64,000 bases of DNA from NCBI GenBank assembly GCA_019096065.1, contig JAGUCH010000003.1, positions 5,580,001-5,644,000 on the forward strand. The letters are read 5' to 3'. The stretch is from Paracyclopina nana (Eukaryota; Arthropoda; Copepoda; Cyclopoida; Cyclopettidae). A program made the translations under genes and the position numbers. The notes under the pieces were generated by a model that was given only the letters and a program-made list of their open reading frames with translations, searched no databases and was not told where the DNA came from. Shown in pieces: positions 34,540 through 46,484 of the stretch (positions are counted from its first letter, which is position 1; each line of letters starts with the position of its first letter).

Positions 34540-35459
34540 GGCGGTGATTGAGGCTTCGCTGCGGCGCACCGAGCACTGGCCTCCAAATGACTATAAGCAT
34601 TATGCTGATTGGCCACCGATATGCTATGCAAACTCAGATAAAGTCAAATGACTCCTATTCTTCACTGAGAGCACAGCAGCGCGTTCTCCTCCGCAATAGA
34701 CAGCTATACGCAGTCACTCACGTAGTCCTAGTAGAAGTGCTACAAAAGCCAGGTAGCAGCGGGTGGACATGCAGGTATTACTCATGCCGCTCTCGCTCCA
34801 ATGCTATTATATAGCTGCACAGAATATCACGAGGACTTATAATAATAGCAGTATAGTACGTGCTCCTCTGCACCTCTTTGGTTTCCTCAGTTTTTCTCCC
34901 GTTTTTTGCTTATTATGCCTCTGCAGCAATGTGGACCACATACATGCATTATTCAGACGGGAGCATACTTCAGCTAATCGATTGACTAATATGCAAATAG
35001 CTACTTGTCATGCCACTTTATGATAGATGAGATGCCTCATTTTTTCCAGGTAAGAAAGCAGTCATGCAATCGCTTTGGGGAGACCGGTCATAACATCTTG
35101 CTGATGGGCGTTGCTGCTGTTACGTGGCACCGCGAGATGGGCAAGGACAGGTAAAATACCTTCCTTGCAAACCTGATTCAAAGGTACAAATTCGAGTCCG
35201 ATAACAGAGGTAGCTTTTAAGATAAAAAGTTTTCAGTTTTTTATTGCTCCTTGCCAATTGCCAGCAAGGCAGATCAAAGATCAACGCTTTGAGTGTGAGC
35301 TTACAATGGCGTCCATGCACAGCAGTGTGTTTTAGTACCTTGATTTTGTTTCCGGTGAATGAACTTTGCATTAGTTTTCGAATCAGTTAGCGTGCGGATG
35401 AGGCAATGATTCAATTTATTTTTGCAATTTTAGCGCATGAAATTCACACACAGATTATG
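34540..35459. other. Intergenic, no gene seen
   Basis: Contains the promoter of the minus-strand disordered protein and the 3' flank of the first SET/MYND gene. Only short unsupported open frames (34548-34814, 35120-35371). Confidence 0.45.
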
Positions 35460-37607
35460 TTAGATATCGGTACATCCCAGGGTCTTCATAAAGCCCTCCA
35501 ATTGACCCAAGGTCTCATAGATTTGGATTCTTAGCTGACCTTCGGGCAATTTCTCGTTGGTCTCGTTTTCCATCAAGTCCAGCGCTTGTTTCAAGTAATC
35601 TCGAGGCTCGTATAGAGTTTTCCTGCAATCATTTGAAGTGTGTTGCGTCAAACGTTGCGACATGTTGTGACTTCCCCCAGAATTGCGCGTAAAGAGGAAG
35701 TAGGTGTCAATCGCTGTGTGATGCTTTTTTTTTTTACCTGAAATCCTCTGTGGCAAGACCACCAGTTTCCCATTTCCGTTTTCCATATTGCAACAATGGC
35801 AAGTGAAGCTCAAAAAGTGCAGAGGCCAAGTAGATTTGAAGCCTGACCATGGCTGGGTCAATTTTTTTGCACAACCCAATGACTTCTCGACACAAAGCTT
35901 CTTTTTGGTTCAACTTAAAAAAATCCCATTTTAAAGACACAGAAAACAATCTTGTAGAAAAGTTACCTTCTCCATGGGCATATCTTGGATGAGGCAGCCT
36001 TCAGTCCTGCCCAGCATTTGTAGCAGGCTGTGTTTAGCTGTCAGCATGTGATAATGGTTTGAATGAAGCTCCTTCTTGTATTTTTCAATGAATCCTTCAT
36101 AGTCCTCGACAGTTCCCTCTATGAGATAGTGTTATGAATGATTAAACATATTTAAAGCTTTTAATTAACTTAGTTGCATCAGGGCCAATTCAGCTCCAAT
36201 TTCTTGCATTTCAATGGCAACCTGATGACTTGGGACAGTTATAGACCCGTCCACTGACACCCATGGAGCCTCTTGATCAAGCGGATTTTGAGGTCTCAGT
36301 AATTTCCCCTCTCTTAGAATTGACGAGAATTCCGTTCCTTTTAACATAAAAATTCACCTTTTTCTGCAAATGATGTGATCTTGTATTTTAATTACCAAAT
36401 TCAGTAGGGTCAGCGCATCTTGAGCAATGGCACCAAAACTTTTTATTGTTATACAAATGAGCTCTCCTGGCGTGTGTACCCCACAGTGAATGGGTGTACA
36501 TAATGCTCAAGTGTTCACCCTCGTTGATATCACGTCCCGCTTTTGCTATGAGCTGCAGAAACAAATATCAGCTTGTACGCTTCCATTCAAAAGATAAAGG
36601 GCCTTACATTGTAGTTGGAGTCGAAGGACAAGTTAATGTTAGGGCAACAGCTGTGCTCCATAAGGCAGCCAACTTCATAGAGACCATTGATTTCGGACAT
36701 GGCGAGTCTGATCTCGATAGCATTCGTCTCAAAGATGCCCACGAGCTCTTGAATGGTCTCATCGGAGAAATCAAATTGTGGATAGAGCACTTCAAAGACC
36801 ATGACTCCCAACGTCTTTTTCATCACATCGATGACGAATTCTTTGGCCTTGGCATACTGATCAGTACCCTTGCGAAGTTTTTGGTGCGACTCCAGGGTTT
36901 TGACCTGCAATTTTAAAAAAGTAGGCTTAATTCCGGCTTTGTTATAAAAACATATTTTTCCACCTTTTTGTATTTCTTTGGTGACGTCTTCTGCATGAGT
37001 AACACTCTCAAGGGTCCGATGCATTCGTACAGGTAGCAAGGCCCGCTGAAATCTTCGATTTCGAATCGCCCCTCTGCGCAAATACAAACTGCAGTTTTCA
37101 GCAGCAATTCCAATCCATATTATTATGAGCTTACCAGTTTGGTGGGGAATAACCACCTCAGCATTGTGTTGCACGGCTTTTTCGCATTTTGGCCCACAAA
37201 GGGGCCAACCACTTTTGCGACACCTGAAACAGGAATTCGAACTTTTTTGGCCTTTTGAACTTAGCCTGAATTTATGCTTACTTGAAGGACCCATCAACAG
37301 GGGCGTAGCAATTCAAGCATACAGGAGGCGTGACCGTATTTGGTGCCACGACCAGGGGTGGCTCGCTCCACAAAATGTCGCCTTTTTTGACATTTTTAGC
37401 TGCGACGAGGTATCGTCCCAGCTCGTCACTTTTGCCAATTTTATATGGCAAACTTTTACAGTCGAATTTGTGCTCTTTCCAGTGCTTCTTTTGGCACTCC
37501 TTGCTGCAATAAAACACTTTCTTACAGTTGGTGCATTTCGTCTCTGCGGCCTTTTTGCAGGATGCACAAAAATCTTGGTCGTCTTCAATCTCTTCGATTT
37601 GGCCCAT
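35460..37607 (-). CDS. SET and MYND domain protein (arthropod SmydA-like)
   Basis: Nine exons (37282-37607, 37135-37223, 36964-37088, 36608-36904, 36396-36552, 36170-36337, 35967-36118, 35738-35913, 35460-35622) give 550 residues. A MYND zinc finger opens the protein (CASC...CTNC...FYCSKECQKKHWKEHKFDC, about 14-50). The SET domain follows in split form, with GCLMEHSCCPN and EGEHLSIMYTH corresponding to the NHSCxPN and GExI.Y cofactor/substrate blocks. Such proteins methylate lysine on histones or other proteins. The zinc-binding cysteines usually found after CRCxDPTEFG, present in the paralogue at 40220-42727, are missing here (LLRPQNPLDQEAPWVS instead), so the post-SET zinc site is lost. Activity is therefore uncertain. 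Confidence 0.88.
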
Positions 37608-37716
37608 ATTTTAAGAGTTCTGCAACGAAGAGAGCATTACAAAAAATAGCAACAAAAACCTTCATTGGATGGTATCAAATCTTATTTGCAAGCGCAATCC
37701 TGCGAGTCGTTTCTGC

Positions 37717-40018
37717 TCAATATACTTTGTTTCCATAGCAATGCCAAAAGCACTCGATCAATGCAGCCCTGTCAGTCACAAATATCTTGTGGGGCTCTTT
37801 GAGCATTTCGCTGGCTATAATGAGCTTCTTCACCACTATGTCACAAGCCTTGGCTAGCTTGTTGGCTTCGAAAGCGTCTTGAAAGTCCTTCGAAAGCTGC
37901 TCATATTCGGGGCTATCCAAGCCTCCTTCCAAGTCCTGGTAGAGGGGAAATTTGCCCTGGCAAGCTTTGCACAAGCACTGGAAATGGTACAAATTGTTCA
38001 ATATGGACTGTCTCTCAGCCCATGGGGTGTCTGCAAAGTGACACTGGTACACTTGACATATCTCCTCTCCTGGATAAATTCTCTTGGTTGCAATCGTGAT
38101 TTGCACATCTTTTTGCACAACTGTGCCAGTGTTCGGGTTGCATGAATGGTTGATCAAACTGGCCACTTTGGGAAACATGGCCAGGCCATACTTTTTCCTC
38201 TCGAACTTGGTCGGAATGCAAGCAGATATGGAGTGGTTATTGGAGAGAACTGTCAGAGCGCAATGAAGAATTAGATTCGTATAGAAAACTTGGGATTGCC
38301 TTCTTTCATCTTTGAAGTAGCTTTCGAGGCCTGAAAAAGAAGTTCACCTTGGGTGCAGATTCTAATTTTTGCAGGTTCAATAGTGAATTTACCATTGGCT
38401 TGCACTTGGTCGAAGTAGCCCATCAAATGGAGCCATTTGTACTGGAATAAGGCTCCCATTATTTTTACCATTATGTCCCCATAACTGTCCAAATGAGTGA
38501 CACTGTTAAACATGATGTCAAGTCCTTCGTACTCGGGATCACAGTTGGGCATTTTCTCAGAGCATTGCTCATCAAAGTGGTCACAGTGGTCGGCAAAAAA
38601 CTGGGCTGGCTTTTTTGTTAGCCCTCTCATAGCCAAGAATTGAACTGACGTCGCTCCAATTCCTCTCGGTCCATATGCCAAATAAAGGTCAATTGTAGAC
38701 AATGGACAATCATATTGATGCCTGAATTTAAAGTTACTTAAGCACTACTAGAGTAAATATTCCAATTTTACCTCTGATGGGCTGCTAGTTGGCATTGCTG
38801 GCTGCAAAAGACGACTGCTGCACATTTTTGGCAAGGTATGGGAGAGGCTACATGGAGTAAGCAGTGATAGCAAAACTCGAGGTTTTCGTTGAAAAGGATT
38901 ATGCTCGTGACAGCCTTGTCCCTGCTTATGACTTCGCCTGGTTCAATGACTTCTGTAGCCACTGAAAATCTGCCTTGATGTGGAGTGTACTGGATTGCTA
39001 TTTTGTTTGTGAACCCCTGAATCTCACGATGCTCTTCTTTCACCTCCAGTGAGATATTTCTGTCTGCTGCAGGAAATGTCTTTGAGCTTGAGTACACTAT
39101 ATCTTTCTTGACTTTTCCTATGGTGATCTTGGTGTCATTGGCTATTAGGAGTTTCTTCTCCTCAGCCAGCTTGGCATTGCTCAAGCATTTTATGGACTCG
39201 CTGTACGCATTGATTGATTCACTGAATTAAGAAAACTTAATTGAAACTTGCACTTCATCCTTAGAAGTTTGTCCATTTTTTTCTCTGAGAAAAAACCAAG
39301 AATTAATACCGAGAATAGTTTGCATAATATTTCAATTGTAATTGGAGATAGTTTCAATTAAGTTTCCTTGTTTTCCCCAGTTTTTGATAAGTCAACCCGA
39401 GCCTTTGGTATATCTTGAACAAAGACTCCTTTGGATAGTTCCTCTCCTTGATTACCATCTCCAAGTCAACTAGAGCTCTATGAAATTCGTTAAATTTGAG
39501 CCACAAAAAGGCTCTATTTGCAAATGCTAAGCACAGATTCACACCGTTGGGCTGAGCAAACAAAACAGCCTCATTGTAAAAGTTGAGGGCCTTATTTAGC
39601 TGGCCTTTTTGTAGCCATACATTGCCCTGTTCTCTGGCCTTTTCGCTTGCTCTATCGTTCTTTTTTGCTCGGCTCTTCTGCCAAGCATTTTCAATGTCTT
39701 CACTTGTCCACAATTGGTCTTGGCAGTGTTTAAAAATGGCTTCAATCACTTGTAAAACTTCCCTTTTGTCAAATTTTTTGCCATCTTCTATTTTCTGAGC
39801 CAACTCTGTGAAACGAAAATGTAATGCCCAAATTCACCTTTTAATTTCATTGGTGGGATAATATTGCAAACAAGTGCATAAAAATAAAAGGTGAATTTCA
39901 AAATTGTGTGGTGCACACTTTTATCTATTTTTTTCGTTAAAACCGGCTTGATTTCTGCTAGCTTTGCTTGCAAAAAGTCTTGATACCAATAAGATGCTGC
40001 TGTCTTTGATTCTTCCAT
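37717..40018 (-). CDS. SMYD4-like lysine methyltransferase with N-terminal TPRs
   Basis: Five exons (39919-40018, about 39367-39805, 38772-39221, 38393-38721, 37717-38330) give about 643 residues. TPR repeats occupy roughly 70-200 (ARAKEQGNVWLQKGQLNKALNFYNEA and following). The SET core is split by a MYND finger (CYHCLLHVASPIPCQKC...FCSQQCQLAAHQRHQYDC), and the later half has ASLINHSCNPNTG and GEEICQVYQCHF, both canonical; then a C-terminal helical region. This TPR-SET-MYND-SET order is that of SMYD4. The donor of intron 2 is unusual: best protein continuity needs the cut at 39367, where the intron begins GA instead of GT; the weak GT donor at 39396 keeps phase but removes 10 residues of a TPR helix. 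Head-to-head with the next SET/MYND gene. Confidence 0.88.
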
Positions 40019-40219
40019 TTTATTCACCTGTATTAACGCCCAAGTGTTCAAAGTCCCTGTTCAAAACTGAGCAAAGTCGAGCGAGCAAAGAGTGGAGGGA
40101 AAAATCTATTCTTGAATTTTCCACATGTTTCTCTGCTTGGCCTAAGCCAAGTTGGCATTCAGCCAAGAATCGTCCACTTTTCTTACCCCTTCGTCAACAC
40201 GCGAATTCACTCGACAGCT
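40019..40219. promoter_or_regulatory. Bidirectional promoter between two SET/MYND genes
   Basis: Only 201 bp lie between the divergent start codons at 40018 (minus) and 40220 (plus), so both genes must be driven from this stretch. No TATA box was recognised. Confidence 0.5.
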
Positions 40220-42727
40220 ATGGGGAAAAACAAGAATAAAAATAAAAAAGCTAGTGCTCAAAGTGAGCAAACAGCTAAAATTGTGGAACTGCCAGATTCT
40301 AGCGATGAAGAAACCAAAACTAAACGGACTCCAGCTAAATCTGGATTGAAAGGTAATAATGAAATTACATAGATTTCTATTATCTCTACATTACTTTTCT
40401 TGTGGATAACAGAGCCACACAAGAAGCCAACAGAGGTTGCGTATGTACCTGAGCATGTCGCAAAAGAGGAAAAAGTAGGGAAAAAGGAAAAGACGCCACC
40501 GAAGGGTAAAAAGAAAGCCTAACTTTTTTCCTTATAAAATAATTTGAATTGGTGTCATTCCGAAGAAAACCCTGATGAAGAGAAAAAGAAGCAACCCGTT
40601 GAAGAGGCAGTAAAAAAGCCAAATGAGGCAGCCAAAGAATCTAGTAATTCAGCAAACGATTTCATAAGTTTTCCTAGGTATTATGAAGAATTTTTCAGAT
40701 GTGAAGGAAGAAAAAGCTGGTGCTCAGCCCCAAGGTGACTGCGTTGTTTGCGATAAGCTAGCTAAAAGCTTTTGCTCCGTTTGCAAGCATGTCTTTTACT
40801 GCACGAGAGAGCACCAAAAACAGCATTGGAATACCCATAAAGAGGATTGCAAATCTTTGGCAAAACTTCCTTATAGGGTGAGTGGCCATAAATATATCTT
40901 ACTTGTCAAAATCTTGGACTGCATTCCACCCAGATCGAGAGAAATGACCAGTTTGGAAGATTTCTGGTTGCCCAGACAGATTTGAGTCCTGGGCAGTTGA
41001 TTTTCAATGAATTGCCCATGATAATTGGACCTCGACAATTGACCAAGCCAGTTTGCCTGGGATGCCATAAGGAATTGAAAAGCCCAAAAGATGTCTACAC
41101 TTGCACCAGGTAGCTAGCTGCTTAGCCTTCCTCAATTTAGCTATAACTTTTCTTTTACTTTAGATGTCATTGGCCACTTTGCTCAAGAAAATGCGAAGAT
41201 AGCCAATTTCATGACCCTGAATGTCGTATCATCAGAGCCGGTGGCCAAAAGGTTAATTTTGCCTCTGAAAGTAGCCAATATTCCAATGTTTCATTTTCAT
41301 ATAGGCTAAAATTGAGAATTACGGCCAGATCAATATGATGTATGCGTGCATCACAGTTTTGCGAGCTCTCGCTCTGAGAGAAGGTTCGCAGAATATTTGG
41401 AAAGAATACACCAAATTCGAGTCCCATCTACAGGAACGAATGGAGACGCCCGTTTACACCAAGGTTTGATGATTGGCCATTTGTAATCTGATAAGCAACT
41501 ATGAATGAACAATTTAGGTCAACAAAGAAAAGGTCGTGTTTTTCATCCACCACTATTTGAAGCTGTTGAGCCACTACAGTGACCTGGAAATTCTCGAGGC
41601 TTGTGGAAAGTTGGACACTAATTGCTTCGAGCTGAAAATCGACGCCAAGAATTTGCGAGCCTTGTATAGGCTTGGGTCTGTCATGTCTCATGATTGCAGG
41701 CCGAACACCAGGCATACTTTTGATGGTGATTATGGCCTGAACATGTACGCAACTGTAAAAATACGTAAGACTCGTCCATAATATTGATTGGGAGCTGTTT
41801 TTCTAAAGCGGAAACTTTTTAAAACAGCCAAAGGTGCTATAATTAGCGTGAGCTACACTCAATCAATATGGAACACGATGAACCGGAGACAACATCTCAA
41901 AATGAGCAAATGCTTTTGGTGTCTTTGTCAGAGGTGCAGAGACCCAACTGAATTTGGCACATTTTTATCTGCCTTAAACTGCGCTAAATGTGGTGGGAAA
42001 ATGGTGCCAGCTAATCCATTGGATCAAAACTCACCACACAGGTATTGATTTACTCAGTTAATTGTTGACTGTTTAGTATTAAATCACAAAGTGCTTCCAT
42101 CAACTTTGAACCAGACTTTAAAGAGTGCATTTAATAATTTTTTATATTTCAGATGCCAAGTTTGCTCTCACACTTTAGATGCCAAGCAAATTCGAGACGG
42201 CCATGAGCGTCTCACCAATGAGCTCAAGTCCTTGGACAGATCCAACCCTAGTAACTTGGAAGATTTCCTCAAGAAATATGCCACTGTGATTCCGGATCAC
42301 CATCAGCTATCACGAGAGATCCAATACAGTTTGATGTTGCTGTATAAAAACAACAGTGAGCTACCCACTCAAGAATTGCTGAAAAAGTCTCTGATTTGCA
42401 AGCAGCTTTTGGAGTTGGCTGACAAAATCGAGCCTGGAATGACTAAATTGAGGGGTCAAGTCTTGTTTGAGCTCCAATCTGCGTCCGTCATTTTGGCGCA
42501 AAGGGCATTGGATGAGGGCAGACTTGAGAAATGGAAAGCTAAGGTAACTTATGATTTATCTGTACTAGTTCTATATCATCGACCTTTTTTCTATATAGGA
42601 AATTTTCGAAGAGAATATTCATAGGCTAACTGAAGCTGTGAGCATTCTGCAAATTGAGCCTGACTGCAGAGAAGAGTTGCAAGCAGAAATGGCAAAGATG
42701 TCAAAGCTGCTTGAAGATGACGAGTAA
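40220..42727 (+). CDS. SET and MYND domain protein with Lys-rich N-terminal extension (SmydA-like)
   Basis: Eleven exons (40220-40352, 40413-40505, 40566-40643, 40699-40877, 40934-41109, 41164-41251, 41305-41463, 41518-41764, 41828-42041, 42153-42543, 42599-42727) give 628 residues. The first 100 residues are a Lys/Glu-rich extension (MGKNKNKNKKASAQSEQ...) not present in the paralogue at 35460. A MYND finger (CVVC...FCSVCKHVFYCTREHQKQHW) follows, then SET blocks in degenerate form: the usual NHSCxPN reads MSHDCRPN. The post-SET zinc cysteines (CAKCGG, CQVCSH) are kept. The shared phrase C-RCxDPTEFGT and exon order show it is a sister of the gene at 35460-37607. Methylation activity is doubtful because the Asn of NHSC, which contacts the cofactor, is replaced. 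Confidence 0.87.
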
Positions 42728-43801
42728 TAAACTAAAGACAGTTGTTACTAGTTTAATTCATAGGCTTAAATTGTCGTTCATTTTTATTTGAAAAATGCCA
42801 TTTCGCCGCTCTTTTCTTGCGAAGCTTTGTATTGAGCAGGGCTAGGACATTTTTTATAAAGAATGCGGCTGCAATAACAGAAATTTTAATTCATTTTGAT
42901 GCCAGTCCATAAATTGAAAATACCTAATGTGAGGACACCAATGAGAGTCGGAGAATCCTGAGTTATCAACCCTGAATGAGGAAGCAGTACCACTTCGTTA
43001 TTGTTCATGTTGAAGCTGAAGTTTGGATGTGTTGTAAAAGAGAAAATGTGCACGATACTGGCGTTGGCGTGCCATCTGTTATAACTTAGGATAAATGTTA
43101 CCAACCTCAAGAAATTATTGCTTTGATGATATTTTTCTTATTTTACTGCTGTAACCTAATTATGCAGAGCTTTGTTAATATCATTTTAACGACCATATCA
43201 CTATGCATTATCTGGTATTTGCATAATCCTTGAAATGGAAGCTCACAAACCTGAAAAAACAATGCAGTCCACAAAGTATCAAGTTAAGGATGCCTGTAAA
43301 AAAAGTAAGAGGCCCTTTATTATGCTAATCACACGCTACGCAAGCCACATTTTCCTTCTTGGTTGTATATGCGTGTAAGGCTTCATTACACTTGCGTTGC
43401 TAATACCAGCTAGCATGAGTGACTATAAACCAAATGCTCGAGTGACATTAACAACACTTAGACATGTCAGGGCACCAAACTTATTTATGAGTCTGCTACA
43501 TGTGGGCATATTTTTAGCAAAAACGATTTTGTCTCGGCCGATTGTTTTTAAACGTTTTTTCAATGCATGCAACATTCGGCCTTCATTTCCAACGAATAAT
43601 ACCAGTACCGAGCATATGTATACGGCCACATTTTTCATGCTTGCACTGCGTAAAGCTCACACTTTGGGCCTCAAACGCAGCACCGCCACCATATGAAAGC
43701 CAACAATGCAATAAGAGGGAAAGTTGTTCTCTCTGCAAAAATAATGAGAGTGAGCATGTGAGCTCCCTCGTAAAAAAGTACACATACGAGCCAGACGCAC
43801 C
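42728..43801. other. Intergenic, no gene seen
   Basis: About 1.1 kb with scattered short open frames only. It should contain the SET/MYND 3' UTR and the promoter of the EF-hand gene. Confidence 0.45.
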
Positions 43802-46484
43802 ATGAATACCAACATGGGAACACTAGCCGAGGCTCCAAACACGGTCGGCCCCGTTTTAAAGCCGATTCTCCAGAAAAGGGACAAAAGGTGAATTCCCGCT
43901 TGAGTTTGGATGAAGATAGAGGCTATGACACCGTCAATTTCTTTTAGGCACAGCTCGTCGCAGCCAAAGAAGCAGGTTAAGCTGAAAACAATTCATAAAA
44001 GAAGGGGCAGTAGTAATCAAGCTGCAAAGGATAATGCTGAAAAGGTACAATCGAAGGAAGTGACCATTCCTAAAATTAGCTCTAAGCCAATTATCAAACG
44101 CAAGAAAAATGCTCTCCTGGAAAGGCACCAATCCTCGCCGAATTTGGTTGAAACTAATTCAAACATTGCTATGAACGAGCGTGCCAAGTCTCTGTCTTTG
44201 GAAGATGTGCATGAGGGTGAAAAGCCGGATTCGAACGACTTCTTCTCGTTAGACTACACAAAAAGGTGAGCGTATATCCCTTTTGCAGTACCATTTCAAA
44301 GCTTCTAGTTCCATAAGGCTTTTCCGGCAAAATTCGTGCGAATCCTTTTCCAAGAGCGCAAAGACCTCAAGGATGAAGCAGCTGGAGCAATACATGCCAA
44401 GGAGAAGATTTTCGCAGGTTTTCATGCTCTGCTTGTTGTTCGATTTTTCTTTTGACAATTATCAAATCCTTATAAGGGAGCCATAGAGCCCATCAGAGAT
44501 ATATTGGTGGAAATTGAAGAGGAAGACAACGAACGAAAACGAAGCGTCCAAGAATCAGCTCAGATCCGTCCGAAAGAATTTTTTGAAATGTCAAGAGACG
44601 AAAGGTTGGAGGAGTTGAAATGCGTGAATGACAGCACAACCAGCAGCAAAGATTGGGTTGGCTTACGATCTTTAACTGGAGCCAATGCTTCCGGGTGGAA
44701 ATTTCAAGACTCCTTCTATGGTAATTTTAACGTTGGCAGGAGACCTTCCATGGATACTGCGTGGGGCAGAAGAGTGTACGACCAGGTGAAGCCACTCCTT
44801 ATGGATCAACATGGTCACTTCAAATGTATGTTTAGTATGAGATAGAGTATGATGTGGAGAAACCCAAGTATGGCTACTTGATGAGTCCTGGAGGAGTTCC
44901 GGAATCGCTGACGAAGAAGCAAGAGCTGAGAGAGCTTGGTATTTGGGATGTTGTTTTCAACAGGGAAGTGGTACCAGTCATCGAAGGTGCCAAGCATTGG
45001 GAAGCTGATCACGAGGACAAGCTAAAGTGAGTTTTTCGGCAACTCTACGTTGATTGCTCCTTTTTGTCCAACGTTTTCTTAGGGCCATAAAAAAGCACAA
45101 TATCGATATGGCCAGGCTTGATGAAGATGTTGTCATTGGGAACAAAGAAGATCCAGTCTGCAAGTTCAAGCTTCAGTTCTGCAAGGTATAAAAAATCGCA
45201 AAAATTGAGTCTATGTTCAGACCGTCTCTGTATAGACTGGATCTTACTTGAGACCTGATGACATGAGGTTTTGTGTGGAGAAAACTAACTTTACTGAAGA
45301 TCAGATCATTGACTGGTTCAAACGGTTCAGAAACGACTGTCCGGATGGAAAACTCACGAGAGACCACCTTAGGCAGCTTTTCAGACAGGCATTTCCGAAT
45401 GGGGATGGTGAAAAGTTTAGTAGACATATCATGCGACTTTTCGACTCGGATGGCAATGGCTTTCTGGATTTTAAGGAATTCCTCCTTGCCATTGACATCG
45501 CAACTTGCCAGACCGAAGAGAGCAAACTGTCGTGGGTATTCAAGTTGTATGACGTAGATAATGATGGCATAATTGATGTCAACGAAATGGCAGCAATCAT
45601 GGAGACTATGGAGTGTCTTGAGTCGAGGCGGTCTAGTCTATCAATTGGATCAGCAAGCATTGGTAGCAGAAAATTATTGCCGATTTGTCCGGAAAGAATA
45701 TGTGCGAAATATTGTTTCAGGGGATGATCCGGTGCCTTCGACGCCACTGGAAAGAGCACAAAATCTCTTTAATTGCTTGGAGCATGAAAATCCTGAAAAC
45801 TTGACGAGAGAAGAGTTCATTGCTGGCTATTTGGAGAGAAACGTCCTGATGGCTAAGCAAGATGCAGTTGAGCAAAAGCAAAAATTAGACTGCCTCATTC
45901 TGAGAGGACCCTTAGTACCTAACATTGGAGAGGTTGAGCATGTCCTAGTTTAGTTTTCAATCATGCTTACTTTGATTGATGCAGGTGAGTGAAGACCGAT
46001 TGCCATTTTTCGTGGCTGGACTCTTTACGAAACGAAGTGGAATCGAAGTTGAGGGCAAACGTGACCTTGCTAACGTTCACATTAGGCCACCAACTGAAAA
46101 CTATCCAAAGTCAATATTTGTGAGATTTATAGACATCAAGCTAAGAATGAAAATCTGGAGTACCAAGATGCATTCCAGAAAGAATGGGCTTCTCATGGAA
46201 GAATGGCTTACCGAACACAGGGCGAAGTTGTACAAAAAGCTAAAGGAGCTGAAGTCAAAAAAGCTCATAAAAGATTGCATGACGAACGACGGCGAAGTTT
46301 TTGCCATTGTTGCAAATAAAGCAGGTAAGCAGATGCAAATATGCCATAAGTGTAAAACTGACCTTTTTTTGTTCTCCCAATAATGCAAGGAACTGAAATT
46401 GAAAGGATTTTAGTCATCTCCGAAGAACAGTATGAATCAGTGATAAAGCTAACGAAGCAAAAGTATCCGGACCAAGGCGATTAA
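43802..46484 (+). CDS. Large protein with an embedded NCS-like EF-hand module, unknown family
   Basis: Ten exons (43802-43887, 43948-44265, 44309-44417, 44477-44785, 44836-45026, 45083-45185, 45236-45662, 45721-45932, 45985-46324, 46390-46484) give 729 residues, all junctions in phase. The first 300 residues are basic, Ser-rich and unrecognised. Residues about 375-590 resemble neuronal calcium sensor/frequenin proteins: EKTNFTEDQIIDWFKRF and NDCPDGKL as the non-binding first hand, DSDGNGFLDFKEF and DVDNDGIIDVNEM as intact second and third hands, and EHENPENLTREEF as a fourth hand that has lost its Asp residues. The myristoylation signal of true NCS proteins cannot be used because the module is internal. 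The last 135 residues are Lys-rich and unrecognised. A calcium-regulated scaffold is the safest guess. Confidence 0.78.

Noticed and set aside
43397..43696. 99-residue open frame upstream of the EF-hand gene
   Set aside because: No domain, no splice partner and overlapping frames on both strands of similar quality.
46121..46177. A 57-bp intron (GTGAGA...CCAG) in the EF-hand gene
   Set aside because: Splicing it shifts the frame into an early stop before the last exon; the unspliced frame runs through in phase.
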